Under the pieces are notes generated by a model. The model searched no databases, was not told the DNA's origin, and was given only the letters and a program-made list of their open reading frames with translations. From positions 278,264,874 through 278,328,873 of the forward strand of contig NC_057866.1 in the NCBI RefSeq assembly GCF_019393635.1: a stretch of DNA of 64,000 bases, given 5' to 3'. The stretch is from Dromiciops gliroides. Taxonomy: Eukaryota > Chordata > Mammalia > Microbiotheria > Microbiotheriidae. How positions within the stretch are numbered: position 1 is the first letter of the stretch; each line of letters begins with the position of its first letter. Of this stretch, positions 1-11,800 are shown one piece after another. A program made the translations under genes and the position numbers.

Positions 1-428
1 ATGTGCCTTATTCTGTAAAGGGGCACCTCCAGATAAGGCAGAACGGTCACTGCGCCACCTCCCCACAGCTTGTCCTCTGCCCTTTGCCCTTCAGACAGGA
101 GGGCTCCATAAAGGGCAGCTGTCCTCGCTTACTTCCAGCTCCGCCCTCTGTCCCTTCTCCCTGTCCCATTCCCTCCTCCCCCACCTTTCCTGCCCATCAG
201 CCGGCCTTGATCCAGCTGCATCACAAGGTCGACAGACCACAAGACTCAGAGATCCAGTGGGCTTTGGAATCACCTCATCAATAGCCACCTCATTTCACAG
301 ATGGGGAAACTGAGGCAGAGTGCCTCCTCATTGCATGCCTGAGCCAGAGTGGCTCTCAGGACTTCAGACTTGAGGTTCAGACCCCTCTGAGGTTGACCCA
401 GCTCCTGCTTTCCCTCTGAGGTGGCACG

Positions 429-579
429 TTTTTTTTTTTTTTGGTGGCAATGAGGGTTAAGTGACTTGCGCAGGGTCACACAGCTAGTAAGTGTCAAGTG
501 TCTGAGGCTGGATTTGAACTCAGGTCCTCCTGAATCCAGGGTCAGTGCTCTATCCACTGTGCCACTTAGCTGCACCCCC
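429..579 (-). mobile_element. Marsupial tRNA-derived SINE
   Basis: Poly-T start, then the reverse complement of the SINE body ending in the head at TAGCTGCACCCC. This is the short, about 145-bp family (WSINE1 or related; name from memory) that recurs throughout the window. An older MIR-like stretch (ATTTCACAGATGGGGAAACT) precedes it. Confidence 0.85.
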
Positions 580-929
580 TGGGATGACACTTCTAATAAT
601 GCAGCTGTAAAATAGACTTAGGGGCAAGAACTATTTTTTTCCACTGAATAGCAATGTCGTGGTATGGTTTGTCTATGAAAATTGCACTTTTAAAATAATT
701 TTTTTGTTTTTGTTTTTTGCCCATCAGAAGAAATATGAACACTAGCAGCTACAAAGGGAGCCTTTCTTTGTTCTTTTATTTGTTTTCCCCAAGGTCTTCT
801 GTCATATTGCCCCCCCCTCCCCATCCCTGTCTCTTCAGGCCCTCCTGCCTCTCTCCTCTTCCCCAGCCTCTGGGCTGTAGCCTCCTTACTGGCCTCCCTG
901 CCTCTGGTCTCTCCCAGAGGTGAGCCCCT

Positions 930-1240
930 GAATGACCCCATCTCAAGGATCATCAGTGGCTCCTGGTTGTGCCTCTGTGGGTAAATGCAAACCTTCTCTT
1001 TAGTTCTTATTCTCAGAGCCCTTTCACAATCTCTGCTCCGGCCTCACCCCCCACTTTCTGTTCCTCCACATGGCCTTCCATCTCCCACCCCCATGCCTTT
1101 GAACAGGCTGTCCGCCATGCCAAGAGTGCCTTCTCTTCTGCCCTCTGCTTCTTGGAAAGCCTCACTCCATTAAAAGCTCAGCTCAAGGGGATTTTCCTTG
1201 ATCCTGAGTCTCCCAGGCTTTAGTGACCCCCTCCCAAATC
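930..1240 (+). mobile_element. L2 LINE 3' fragment
   Basis: Diverged sequence with the order typical of L2 3' ends: a CCTTTGAACAGGCTGT block, a TCTTCTGCCCTCTGCTTCTTGG block and AAAGCTCAGCTCAAGGGG. Assigned by recollection of the consensus; boundaries approximate. Confidence 0.55.
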
Positions 1241-1254
1241 ACTCTGCAGCTATG

Positions 1255-1480
1255 TGGCACCCACAGTGTACAGGGCACGAGGCCTGGAGTTCAAATCCTA
1301 CCTCAGACACTTACTGGCTGTGTGACCCTGGGTGAGTCTCATAAGCTCTGCCTGCCAGGGTAGTTGTGAGGAAGCAATGAGATAATCATGATAATAAGTC
1401 TAAAGTGCTTAGCCCAGCTCCTGGCTCCCGGCAGAAGCCAAGTCAATGCTTGTGTTCTTGCTTCCTTCCATTTGTATGGA
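1255..1480 (+). mobile_element. MIR/CORE-SINE-like element
   Basis: Contains GGAGTTCAAATCCTACCTCAGACAC, split here as a box-B-like GTTCAAATCC and TGTGTGACCCTGGGTGAGTC, then a MIR-type tail with AGTGCTTAGCCCAG. Old and diverged. Confidence 0.55.
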
Positions 1481-2133
1481 TCCTGGATTTCTTTATCTGT
1501 GAATGTGTCGCCTCTTCTTAGCTGGATGGAAGGTCCTTAAGGCACCTGCTGTCTGCCCCCGGCTCCCCAGTCCCGCCCAGTGTCTGCCTTTGCAAACCCT
1601 CACTCTTTGTCGGCTCATTCAGGCCATTTTGCTGGGACCCTGCTCGGTTGATGCCTGATGATGGTGCAGGGGCCGGGCACTCTTTCCAAGGCTGGGCCAG
1701 TGGAGGTGAGCTCTGGGAGGTCCCACCAGGCAGGTGAGCCTTCAGGCCTAGGCCTGGTGACCTTGGTTGCTGTGCCTTTTCCATGCACATAGTAGGTGCT
1801 TAATCAAGGTTTATTGACTGACTGACTCACTAAAAGCATCAGCGGCTCTTAGACTTGTTTTAACTTCTAGTAGATTTTTTCCAGGTTAAACCTTTACCTC
1901 TTAGAAGCATGTGGAACAAATGCTTCAAGAATGGCCATCACAGGACCGCCAAGTTGTCCTCCTCCTCTCCTCCACCCTCCTTTCTCCTTGACTCCTTCCT
2001 GGCTTAGCCTCAGCTCCCTGCCACATCTGCAGAGAGGACCCAAGAGGGGCCCCATGGGCTGGACCATGGATGCATTGAAGCTGAAACTGCCATCCTAGAA
2101 AGTTATCCGTGGCCTTCTCTGGACCTCCCCCCC

Positions 2134-2276
2134 CTTTTTTGCAGGGCAATGAGGGTTAAGTGACTTGTCCAGGGTCATACAGCTCATAAGTGTCAAGTGT
2201 CTGAGGTAGAATTTGAACTCAGGTCCTCCTGAATCCAGGTCCGGTGCTCTATCCACTGCACCACCTAGCTGCCCCC
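2134..2276 (-). mobile_element. Marsupial tRNA-derived SINE
   Basis: Starts with poly-T and GCAGGGCAATGAGGGTTAAG, ends CACCTAGCTGCCCCC. Nearly complete copy. Confidence 0.85.
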
Positions 2277-2489
2277 TGCGTTGGTTATTTTTGCAAAATG
2301 CAGATTAACAATAGCTCGTACCTGACTGGAGGGTCACCAGGTAACTCGTGTAAAAACACTTTCTGAACCTCAGAGGGCCAGAGAACCTTCTCCAGTGCTC
2401 ATTATTTCCCTGCCTGGAATGCTGTCTCCTCATTCCTGCCAGATCATCTTCCCCTTCCTTCACAGCTCTGCTGGGGGCCCTACGCTGAT

Positions 2490-2640
2490 GCTAATTATAG
2501 AGCTTGGAGCTGGAAGAGATTGCAGAGGTCATCTAACCCAACACCCCCAGTTTACAGATAAGGAAACTGAGGCCCAGGAAGGGAAGGTGACTTGTTCCTG
2601 TGATCAGAGGGAAACCAAGTTCTGGGACGTGGAATTTAGT
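2490..2640 (+). mobile_element. MIR/CORE-SINE-like element
   Basis: Shows GAGCTTGGAGCTGGAAGAGA, AGGTCATCTAACCCAACA and TTTACAGATAAGGAAACTGA, an arrangement common to old mammalian CORE-SINE copies. No intact flanking duplication was seen. Confidence 0.5.
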
Positions 2641-4990
2641 GGGACTGACCCGCTTCTGTGGCTATAAAGAGAATTCCACTTTTCCCTTTACTCCCTTTGC
2701 TATATCACATATGTGTTTCCATGGAAATAAGCCCCTAAATACTGAGTCGTAATTTCTTTTTTTTGAAAAGAGACTAAAATGGTGGTTAGTCTTATATTAT
2801 TGTAGGAATTACAGTGCTGACCCACTCCACGCCCACAAATTGCCAGGTGTTGGGGCTACCATGATGGACCCCCTCACCACGTTGTGCCTTCCTCATGTCC
2901 CCATCGTGCCAGGGTGTCCATTAAGACCCTTTGTGCTCACTCCCCTCGACCCAATGGTCAATCTTTTGTGTGTCTTCTTCAGTGTGAATTTGAGTGTTCT
3001 ACACAAAGAAGAAACTTAAGAGCTGTTGAATGGAATCAATCAACAGTCATTTATTAAGGGGCTACTATGTGCCAAGCCCAAAGAATGACATAATCCCTCC
3101 TTGCAGGAGACCAGGGAGGGCTTGTGTAGGGTCATTCTGTGTGGCCAAGAATGTGACTGGCTGGTTGATCATCAGAGGAAAACTACATATCAGCCACAAC
3201 CAGCAATGGCTGAGATGAGGTGCGACGGGTTGTCCCTGTGTCTCTCAGGTGGTAACTTTGTGGCCCTCTCAATAGGTTAGGTGCTCACTCACTAACCAAT
3301 GGAACCAGCCACCCAATTCATCTCTTCCCATGATAAGGGACCTTTCGGGTCAAAAGGTCTGGGAGGCTCCAGAGATGGGGACAGGGACACAGAGAGATCC
3401 TTGGACACTGACCTCAGGATGCAGCAGGAAGGTTTCGGTACTTACATAGCGTTGTCTCACTTCTATCTTTAAAGAGGCATAAGAAGGAACACACTGAGAC
3501 AGGGAAGAAATTTTGAAGGCGTGTTCAAGGAGGCAAGTCTGAGCCATCACCACAAACTTTTATTTCATGATGCCACGTTTAGAATGCAGGGGTTCTGGCC
3601 GACATGATGCTGGGGCTGACACAGGGATCTGCTTTCAATCTTTCCATAGATTATTTACAGAAGCACACAGAGAAGCGCTGTGATCAGCAGCAAACTAGTA
3701 GGAGTATGGCAGTCTTACACAGACGGGCAGGAGTCTATCCGCTTCCTCGAGGTAAGGACTGGCATGGAGCTGCCTATGCCTTTTGGGCTGGCTCAGTGCT
3801 ACTGCTATGGGCAATGTTGCTGGAAGACCAGGCTTTCTCCCAGACTGGGGCAGAGCAGCCAAGCAGGTACTTACACAGCATCATTTCCCACCAAGAGGGA
3901 ACATGGGGAACAATTTACTCTAAGTCAAGCTGGATCTAGAGGTACTTACCTCATATGGAATAGCAAAGGGACCGAATGCCCAGATTGAATTTAAACGTGC
4001 AAGGTGATACTTTAATTTCAGATTTCCCTCTTCCTAGGCCAGCACAGGGAGCAGGGAGCTCTGGCCAAGGAGCTGGGCCAAGTCAGAACACCAGCTATCG
4101 GTGCCACCATCTTGAAAATTCCAGCACAGTTATGGGCTCTGATCATCTCTCCTCTGCTGACCTCATTCTCAGCTGCCCCATCGCAGGAGAAGGTGGCCTG
4201 GCATCTCTTGTGTTCCTTCCTCTTAAACATTGCTGGAAAGGTGGCCAGGACAAGCCTCAGGACTGACCAGGCCTGGCATTCAAGGCCCAGCTTCTCTAAA
4301 GGTGTACATCCCCAGAGGGCTGGCCATGAGGTGATGATGGTGAATTTAGGACAACTCAAGGAGGTTGCTGTCATCTGGACTAATGGAAGAAGGGCCCACC
4401 CTAATGAAACCCTTACAACTGAAGTGAAATTAATGGCTAAAAAATAAAACTGGCATTTCAGATGTTCATTTACAAAAACACCACCAACTCCACGGAGCTA
4501 GGCACCCCAGAGCTAAGACAGTATCTCACAGAAACCTCTTACTCAGCATGCAAAGCCTTTAGTGGAGTATTTTATATCGTGATCAAGTCTGAGGATCTCA
4601 TTAATGAACAGACTTGCAATAATCAGTCAAGAGGCATCAAATTCTTTTCTTTTTGCAAAGCTCATTTTCATTGTTTTAAGTTACTGGTCTGCCCGTAAAG
4701 ACAGATTGTTTTAAGAATAAGAAGTTCTACGTCTAGATTTTTAGTGGTTACTTAAAAACAACCTAGCTGGAGGCTGTGCATTGCATGTGGTCCTTTTTCA
4801 AGAAAGAATAAATTATTACCAATAAATATTATGATACAGACATTCTTTCCGACCAGATTGTATTCATTCTAGGCTGTCACCTAAACAGAAAAGAGCTATT
4901 CTCATGCAGTACTCGACAGAAGGACAAGCTGCGGCCAGGTGCAGGGCATGCTGGGGAGAGTCATATTCATTGGAGGGCAGGGATACCTGA
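2641..4990. other. Intergenic stretch, no gene recognised
   Basis: Mixed sequence downstream of MICU3. Open frames are short and have no family resemblance. A short repeat remnant (TCATTTATTAAGGGGCTACT) lies near 3047. The part from 4440 to 4870 is AT-rich with several AATAAA words on the plus strand, but nothing ties them to a gene. Confidence 0.5.
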
Positions 4991-5480
4991 GGGACGGGCA
5001 GAGGGCGCTTCCTCTCCTAAGTGTGTGTGGGGGTGGCACAAGGGTCTCCTGTGATTTCCACAATGGTACCCGTTCGTGGGCCTTCGAAAGTCCAAAGTGC
5101 GTCACAGCCCGTGACATGAGGCTGTATTAGAATGAGACTCGACCAGGGTGGACCTGGACCCTTGTGCCTAGGGAAGCGTGCGCTTCCCCAAGAGCCACAC
5201 CAGGTGCCTTCCTCACTGTGCCCTATTCCACGGGCCCCGTTGGTGTCACGGGTGGGCGGATCGCCCGCGAGTAAGTAAGTCAATAAATAAGTGAACACAG
5301 AAGACTCGAGGGCGGTCGATCCTCCTTGGACTTTCTGTGCCTCGAGAAGGGAATGGGAAGATGTGCCCACGGAGCGAGGAGGTGAGTCACGGCAGGCAGG
5401 TGGGGGCTCCCACGGACACGGACTGAGGACAGACAGAATGTGTTCTCTCCCGGCTTTTCATGTCTTCTCTTATCGCGGCA
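4990..5480. promoter_or_regulatory. CpG-dense patch downstream of MICU3
   Basis: About 30 CpG dinucleotides in roughly 490 bp, for example GGGCGGATCGCCCGCGAG near 5255, while surrounding sequence is CpG-poor as expected for a mammal. No coding sequence or recognisable first exon on either strand; I looked for a ZDHHC2 first exon, the expected next gene, and did not find one. It could be a regulatory island or a young GC-rich insertion. Confidence 0.4.
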
Positions 5481-7015
5481 GCTGCTGGCTGCGAGTCGGT
5501 TTGTGAAGGCTTCCAAGGGGCTGCCCAGTCACTCAGCCATCCTTTCCGCCCCTTGGTGGGCACCTGAGCAAAAGAACAAGGGCCCCATTAAGGTTGGCTT
5601 CGTCGCTGGTTTCTTAGACAAGAGGAAGAGCGGGGTGGGGGGACCCAGCATTGAATCGGGAAGCCCCTCCCGGGCCCTCGGCCCAATGGGCACCCAGGGG
5701 GGTCTTCCTTGACAGTGTGCTGAGATGACACCTCATGGTCTACCTGACGTACCTCATCTCATTTGATCCTCACCGGGAGGGGCTGTGATTAGCCCCATTT
5801 CACAGATGAAGACCCGGAGGCTGAGGGAGATCACATAACCTGTCTAGGGTCCCAGAGCCAATAGGGCAGGATTCAAACCCCCAGGTGCCCTATCCCCTAA
5901 TGACCCTCAGCATCTCCAACAAGTGGCCATTCCTCCTCCAATGATGGGCAAGTCGCTCCTACCATGCCCTTTTGGGGAGTTCTCTCAGCCTGGTCTTCTT
6001 GGCCCAGTTTGAATTGTCCTCTTGGCCACGTCCTGGGGGCCAGCCCCTCCTCCCCAGGTCCGCTGCCCACCTCTGCTCCCCTACTTCTCTCCTCTTTTCT
6101 AAGGCGAAACATCTCAGAATCCATACAGCAGGCTTGGGAGAGGGGCCAATCACTTCTGAGGTGCAAAAGGACACTGAAAGTTGGCACAGCCAGGAGAGTA
6201 AATGCCAGAGCATGGGACAGAAAGGCCAACAGCCCTCGTTTCCCTTGGTTGGAGCTGCCTGGCGTCCCTGGGGGATGGCGCACCATGCCCACTCCTTTAG
6301 CCCTGACGATTTTCTGAGGGCCAGGGCAGTGTGCTGACAACCCCCGAGTCTTCCCAGACCCTTTCCTTGCCAGGCTCCTTCTTTACCACTGGGCACAGGC
6401 CCTGGCTGGGCTTTTTACCTAAGCCTGTTTGGCTCCTGAGTCTATCTCCTGATGGCAGCCTGGGACACTGGGCAGCTGTCAGGCTCACTTGTGTCCACAG
6501 GGCCTTGGGGCAGGTGTGGCCATTACTGCTACTGATCACCAAGGGCCACAGTTCAGGATGAGCTGGGGCTGCTCAAGGGCTTCCTTGGCTACCAAGGCCA
6601 CAGGCTTCTCCTGGTTCTCTTCCTCACAAGGGAGCACTCTGGAGACACGGGGTTTTCAGGCTTAACTACGACCAGTTCTTTCACCCCTTTGGCTTCAAGA
6701 ACTACTCACCAGGAATAAGGAAGAAAGCCCCCAACAGCTTGTGACCAGAAGACACAATTAATTGTTAGATTAAGAGAAATGCGAGAGGCCACTCACTAAC
6801 AGACCTGGGCAATATCGGGAGCTGGGGCTGCTCCCTCCTTCATTCAGGCAGACCCTTGGCTGGGCACTGGGTGCTGAGACAGGAGACCCTGTTGCAGCCC
6901 TCTTCCCACTGAAGGGGTTCCTGAGGACCAAGAGAGAGCCCCTCAAGTAAAGGATGGGGGGGGGCTCCTATTTCTTCTGCCAGATCCATCACCATAATAA
7001 CAATTCTGGGCAAAT
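5481..7015. other. Intergenic stretch, no gene recognised
   Basis: GC-rich sequence with a MIR-like piece around 5730-5915 (CCCATTTCACAGATGAAGAC). Overlapping open frames between 5897 and 6396 on both strands reflect composition only. Confidence 0.5.
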
Positions 7016-7019
7016 TGCT

Positions 7020-7230
7020 GAGCGTAGGATGGTTGTATGAGGCCGTGGAAAGAGCACAGAGTTAGTCCTGGGTTCAAATCCTGGCCATGCCAGCATTAGC
7101 TTGATGCACTTGGTAGCTAGCTATGCTTAGCCTTAGTTTTCTCCCTGTAACATGGGGACAACAATACCTGCCCAGCCTGGCAATGTGGGTGGAGTCCTTT
7201 GTCAACTCACACACACTGTAGAAATGTCTG
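7020..7230 (+). mobile_element. MIR-like element
   Basis: Contains GTCCTGGGTTCAAATCCTGG and TTAGTTTTCTCCCTGTAACATG, the box-B-like and CORE-adjacent parts of MIR. Diverged. Confidence 0.5.
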
Positions 7231-7807
7231 GGATTATTGGCTCATAAATCTTCCTGGACAACACGAGACAAAGACAAGCAAACTGGGCTGAACTGGACTT
7301 GTGTCCATTTACACGTGGAGAGCCCACCCAAAGTTAAGAGGCCCTTCAGGTCACCCTGGATGCCACAAAGCCTGCGCTAAGTCTTGGCTCAGCCCCTCTA
7401 CCTCCTAAAGAGCTTCCACCTCCAGCAAAAATCTTCAAAACGATGCCCCCAAACTGGGTCAGTCAGTATTTGTTATACCTTAAGTATGGATGGCCTTGGG
7501 CACATCACCAGCCCTCCCTGCACCTCAGTTTCCCCTTCTGTAAAGTGAGGGGTGTGGCCATGGTGGGCTCTAAGATTCCCTCCAGCTCCCAGGCCACGAT
7601 CTTATGATTGCACATACTGGGGCAGGCATTCAAGGAAAAAAAATCAGTGTTATTCCTTAAATGGACTATCCCTACTCCTTCAGGAAACAGGGCTCAGACT
7701 TTGGAAAGATTTTTAGCAAGAGTTGAGATAAACACGGTTTTCTTGTCTGCCACCAGACCAGCCTTTCCCAAAGCACTGTGGTTAGCTTGGTCTTAGCCAA
7801 TGGTGAT

Positions 7808-7813
7808 TTTAAT
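7808..7813 (-). promoter_or_regulatory. Candidate MICU3 poly(A) signal (ATTAAA)
   Basis: ATTAAA on the minus strand about 410 nt after the stop codon; no AATAAA was seen closer. The next minus-strand AATAAA that I noted is at 3559-3564, which would give a 4.7 kb 3' UTR. Which one is used cannot be decided from sequence alone. Confidence 0.25.
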
Positions 7814-8222
7814 AATAGGTCGGGGCTCTGACAGATGAGGTCTAGGTATGAATGGCAACATCTCTTAGTTATAGAGACACCCTGCAATGGAATCTCAGCT
7901 TTTTAAACCCAAAGGTGAGGAAACCATCCCATTTCCTCCGGATACTGCCTTAAGTCCCACTGGTGCCAAGACTTCAAAGGCCAGGGCTGTCCCCTGCATG
8001 GTCAGAGGTAATCTCAGACACCAGGGACCCGAGGCACTGCTGGGTCCAGTGCCTGCCTGTGACCCCTGCTGGGACCATGGCCCTACTACAGGGAGATAGC
8101 GGGATGAATCAGCTCTATACTGAAGGGCAGAACAATAAATGGGCATCAGGTATGGGTAGGCAGCATCTGGCACCATCAAGTTGTGGGCCGGCCCATCCAT
8201 GCACACCAACAAGTGAACATAC

Positions 8223-8291
8223 CTATCTGCTGTGGAGTTCCTTCTTCAGGCAGGATTTGAAAGTGGTGTACCTCTGAAGCGTTTTGTAGCC
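8223..8291 (-). CDS. MICU3: MICU3 terminal coding exon, 69 nt
   Basis: Encodes GYKTLQRYTTFKSCLKKE then LHSR and TAG. It matches the human MICU3 C-terminus (GYKTVQKYPTFKSC and so on) with a few substitutions. Acceptor CTCTTCCCAG. This tail is specific to MICU3. The 3' UTR continues to lower coordinates; its end is not defined. Confidence 0.95.
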   Translation of the reverse strand, partial: GYKTLQRYTTFKSCLKKELHSR

Positions 8292-8798
8292 CTGGGAAGA
8301 GGCAACAGAAAAAGCAGCCAGAGCAGACCACCAGGGCGAGAGGCCCGAGGACCAGGGCATGAAAAGGCAAAGCAAAGAGGGTCAGTGGTGAAGGGTCAGA
8401 GGCTCTGGCTGAGAAGCCAAGGGCCGCCCCCCCCCCCAACTGTCTTCACAGTCCACACTCTTCCCCTAACACTGAGTGGGTATGTTGAGTGCCTGGCCTG
8501 AGAAGGGATGGGGCCACCATCACTGTCACCATCACCATCACTGTCACCATCACCATCACTGTCACCGTCACCATCACTGTCACCACCACTGTCACCGTCA
8601 CCATCACGGGTCCACTTCTAATTCCCACTTCTGTCAATGGATGAGTCTAGATGGCCATGAAGAGCTGTTTCTTGGTTACTTCACAAAGCACTTTCTTTCC
8701 TTCTTGTATCGTTGGCACCCCCAGAAAGGTATCTGCCTGTGTCTGTTCCCTGAGTCCTGCTCCAAAACCACCTCTGAGACCCACTTCTCAGGAAGGGG

Positions 8799-8859
<61 letters not shown>

Positions 8860-11800
8860 CAGAGACAGAGACAGAGACAGAGGAAGGGAGAGAAAAAGAT
8901 GGGGGGAGAGGGAGAGACAGAGATGGAGAGGGAGAGAAAAATGGGGAGAGAGGAGGAAAGAGGGAGAGAGATAAAGCGGGGGGAGAGAAACAGAGATAGA
9001 GGAGGAGAAAAAAGCAAGAGAGAGGAAGGAGAGGGACAGAGAGACAGAGAGATAGAGGGAGAGTAAAAGGGGGAGAGAGATACAGACAGAGACCGGGAGA
9101 AGGGGGAGAGGGAAAAATGGAGAGAAAGAGAGAGACAGAGACTGAGAGGGAGAAAAGGGAAGAGGAAGAGATGGAGGTAGACAGACAGAGGGAGGTGGGG
9201 GGAAAGGGACATTCCTTCTTGTCTGCAGGCCAATAACCGGGCAGACTGCACCTGTTTCAGGCCATGGGATAGGAATTACAGACAAGGACCCAGAGAAGGG
9301 GCGTGACCTTCTCCAACAGCAGCATCACGCCCGGCTGGAGACCTGGCCAGAGCTTGTTTCTGGGGCTGCCTAAGCCGCTCTTCATTGACCCCTGACTGGC
9401 TGGCCCTGCACTCTCCTTGCCTTTCCCAGAAGGCCTTCGCTGGCCCACAACTAAATTCACTCAATCTATGTATCCTCGGGGGGGCTCCTCCCCGAGGGGG
9501 CTTCCTCTTCTTACCCGGAATCCTCTTTGCAGCCGGTCTTTCATGATGCCGATAAATTCTTTGTAACTCAGCTGATCGTCTTTGTCCACGTCAAAAATCT
9601 TGAAGATGGTGCTCACCAGATGGGGCGAGAGCTTCAGGCCCGTCGCCACGTAGACAGCACGCTTGAATTCATCTAGGCAAAGGGCAGGAGCAAAAGCAGG
9701 GCTGTCTTGTCTGAGATGGGGAAGAGTTGCCCTGCCCACCCTCTGCTCCTCAGTTGAACTCTACCCCTTTCCATGAGGGGCACAGCTAACTGCCAACACC
9801 TCTCCCGGTCCCCTCAGGCCTCCGTGGCGTGTGTGGAAACTGAAGACCCTCACAGAGACCTCAAATATTACGACATTGAACGATGACTGTGCTGGGCTCT
9901 AGAGAGGGGATCATGAGAAAGTACTGCCCTTCTTTTGCTGAGAGGTGGGGACCTACTGGGGTGGAGTGCTGCATGTGGGGCAGCCAATGTATCTGGCAGA
10001 TGCTTCTGCTGAGTCGTTTCAAAAACAACTCAGTTCTATGAGAAGGCTTACTGCGTTCTCCCCCCCCCCCCCAGGATGGGGTAGATTTGGAAATAAATGT
10101 AGTGATAAAACCAACAGGATCAATGCCTTTTTAAAAACAATGAAGGAGGACGGTGAAGTTCCCTGCAATGTATTATCTTTTTTTAAAATCATAAAAGTAT
10201 CTTATTATTTTCTAGTTACATGTATAATTTTCAACATTTGTGGTTTTTTTTGGGGGGGGGCAGGGCAATGAGGGTTAAATGACTTGCCCAAGGCCTGGAT
10301 TTGAACTCAGATCCTCCTGAATCCAGGGCCAATGATCTATCCGCTGCACCACCTAGCTGCCCCCTCAACATTTGTTTTTCTAAGATTTCTAGTTCCAAAT
10401 TTTTCTCCTTCTCTCCCCTCCCTCCCACCTCCCCAAGACAGAAAGCAATCTGATATAGGTTTGTAACGATTGGAATGATGCCACCTGCTGGAGATTTACT
10501 GCAGGATGCTCTGCCATGGAGAAGAAACACGGGGTGTTTCCCTGATGAAACAGGTTATATATGTATAATCACATGAAACATATTTCTGCATTAGTCATGT
10601 TGTGAAAGAAGAATTAGAACAAAAGGGGAAAACCTCAAAAGAAAAGAAAAGAAAAGAAAAACAGTATGGTTCAATCTGCATCCAGATCCCACAGGTTCTT
10701 TCTTCTGGATTTGGAGAGCATTTTCCATCCTTTGGAATTATCTTGGACCATGCAATGTGTTATCTTAAGGAGCAAGGAAGATGCCCACACCCATTGTGTG
10801 TGAGTGTGAGAAAACGATTATTAATGATGGATTTCTAGGAGAGATTCAGACATCAGTTTAGTTGCTCTCTCCCCCTCGCCCCGGAAAGTTCAGCTCCTGC
10901 CTGGGATGAGCCCAGGGGAGCGAAGGAAATGCAGATTCTTTTGTTTAGTTAGGGGAAGAAGTGCACCTAGATGGAGGAATTTTAGCCTCTTTAGACCATC
11001 CTCAAGTTACGTCAATGGAAGTGAATGATGGCATCATGACCCGCCTCTCCCAAAAGAGGATAAAATCCTTGACCACAAGAGGCTAGCTCTCTCTCATCTC
11101 GCTCTTGGCTTCCTGGACCGCTCCCTTGGCTCAGAAAACTGTCACTTGGTGCAAGCTCTTAGGTTTTTAGGCCCGAAGGCCTTAGACTACGAGGAAGTTA
11201 GGGTTACACACGGTCAGTTCTTTACTGTTCTTAATTAATAATAAATGCTTTCACTTGAAAAGCACATGAGGTTCCGGAAACGTTCAGTTTAAGAAGAGGC
11301 AGCGGCTTGAAGACTGGATGAAGGCCGACCCCTGGGGAGCTCTGCTAGGAGGAGGGGCTTTCCTGAGCCCCCTCGCCCTCCCTCCCTCAGTGCTCACCCA
11401 TCTGCACCCCTCCTCCCAATCCTTGGTCTTTGTCTGCTCCAAGGCTCTGGTTGCTCCCACTTAACCCAAGCGTGAAAGTGAGGCCGTGATTTGGCTTTTC
11501 GAGGTAAGAATGGGCGCTCTTTCTGGAAGGTTTCAAAGCTTTCCTGCAGCGGTTTTACCTGAAAAGACGAGCACCTACCTTGCCCTATGGAACGACTGGC
11601 AAAGTTGTACATGTTCAGTGCAATCGCAAAGTCCTCCAAGTTGTTCAGGAACTGGAAAAAGGACCGGAATTCATCGAATGTGATGCCCTGCGAAAATGAA
11701 AGCCTGTCACTGACTGCGGTGCCGCGAGGGTGGTGTCCGGCACCCCGGGCAGTCTCCTTTCTGGCCCCCACCGCCCAGCAGCGGGGACAGGTCTCCTGCC

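Larger units (their letters stand above)
10180..10755 (-). mobile_element. L1 3' end, interrupted by a SINE and a short LTR
   Basis: Reverse complement of the marsupial L1 3' UTR: TTCCAAATTTTTCTCCTTC, then CAATCTGATATAGG, GTTATATATGTATAATCA and TCTGCATTAGTCATGTTGTG. It is broken at 10242-10364 by a SINE and at 10462-10552 by an LTR fragment; the L1 sequence resumes after each. Confidence 0.8.

Noticed and set aside
4900-5500. First exon of ZDHHC2, the expected downstream neighbour
   Set aside because: The minus-strand frames in this CpG patch do not resemble the ZDHHC2 N-terminus as I recall it.
8515-8608. CRISPR-like regular repeats
   Set aside because: The repeat has a 6/12-bp unit with no spacers and the DNA is vertebrate; it is a minisatellite.
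8476-9066. 196-codon His- and Arg-rich open frame on the plus strand
   Set aside because: It is a translation of the CACCAT and GA microsatellites, which lack stops in most frames.
8676-9285. Leu/Ser-rich open frames of 165 and 191 codons, minus strand
   Set aside because: They are translations of the CT-rich strand of the same microsatellite; the composition explains the lack of stops.
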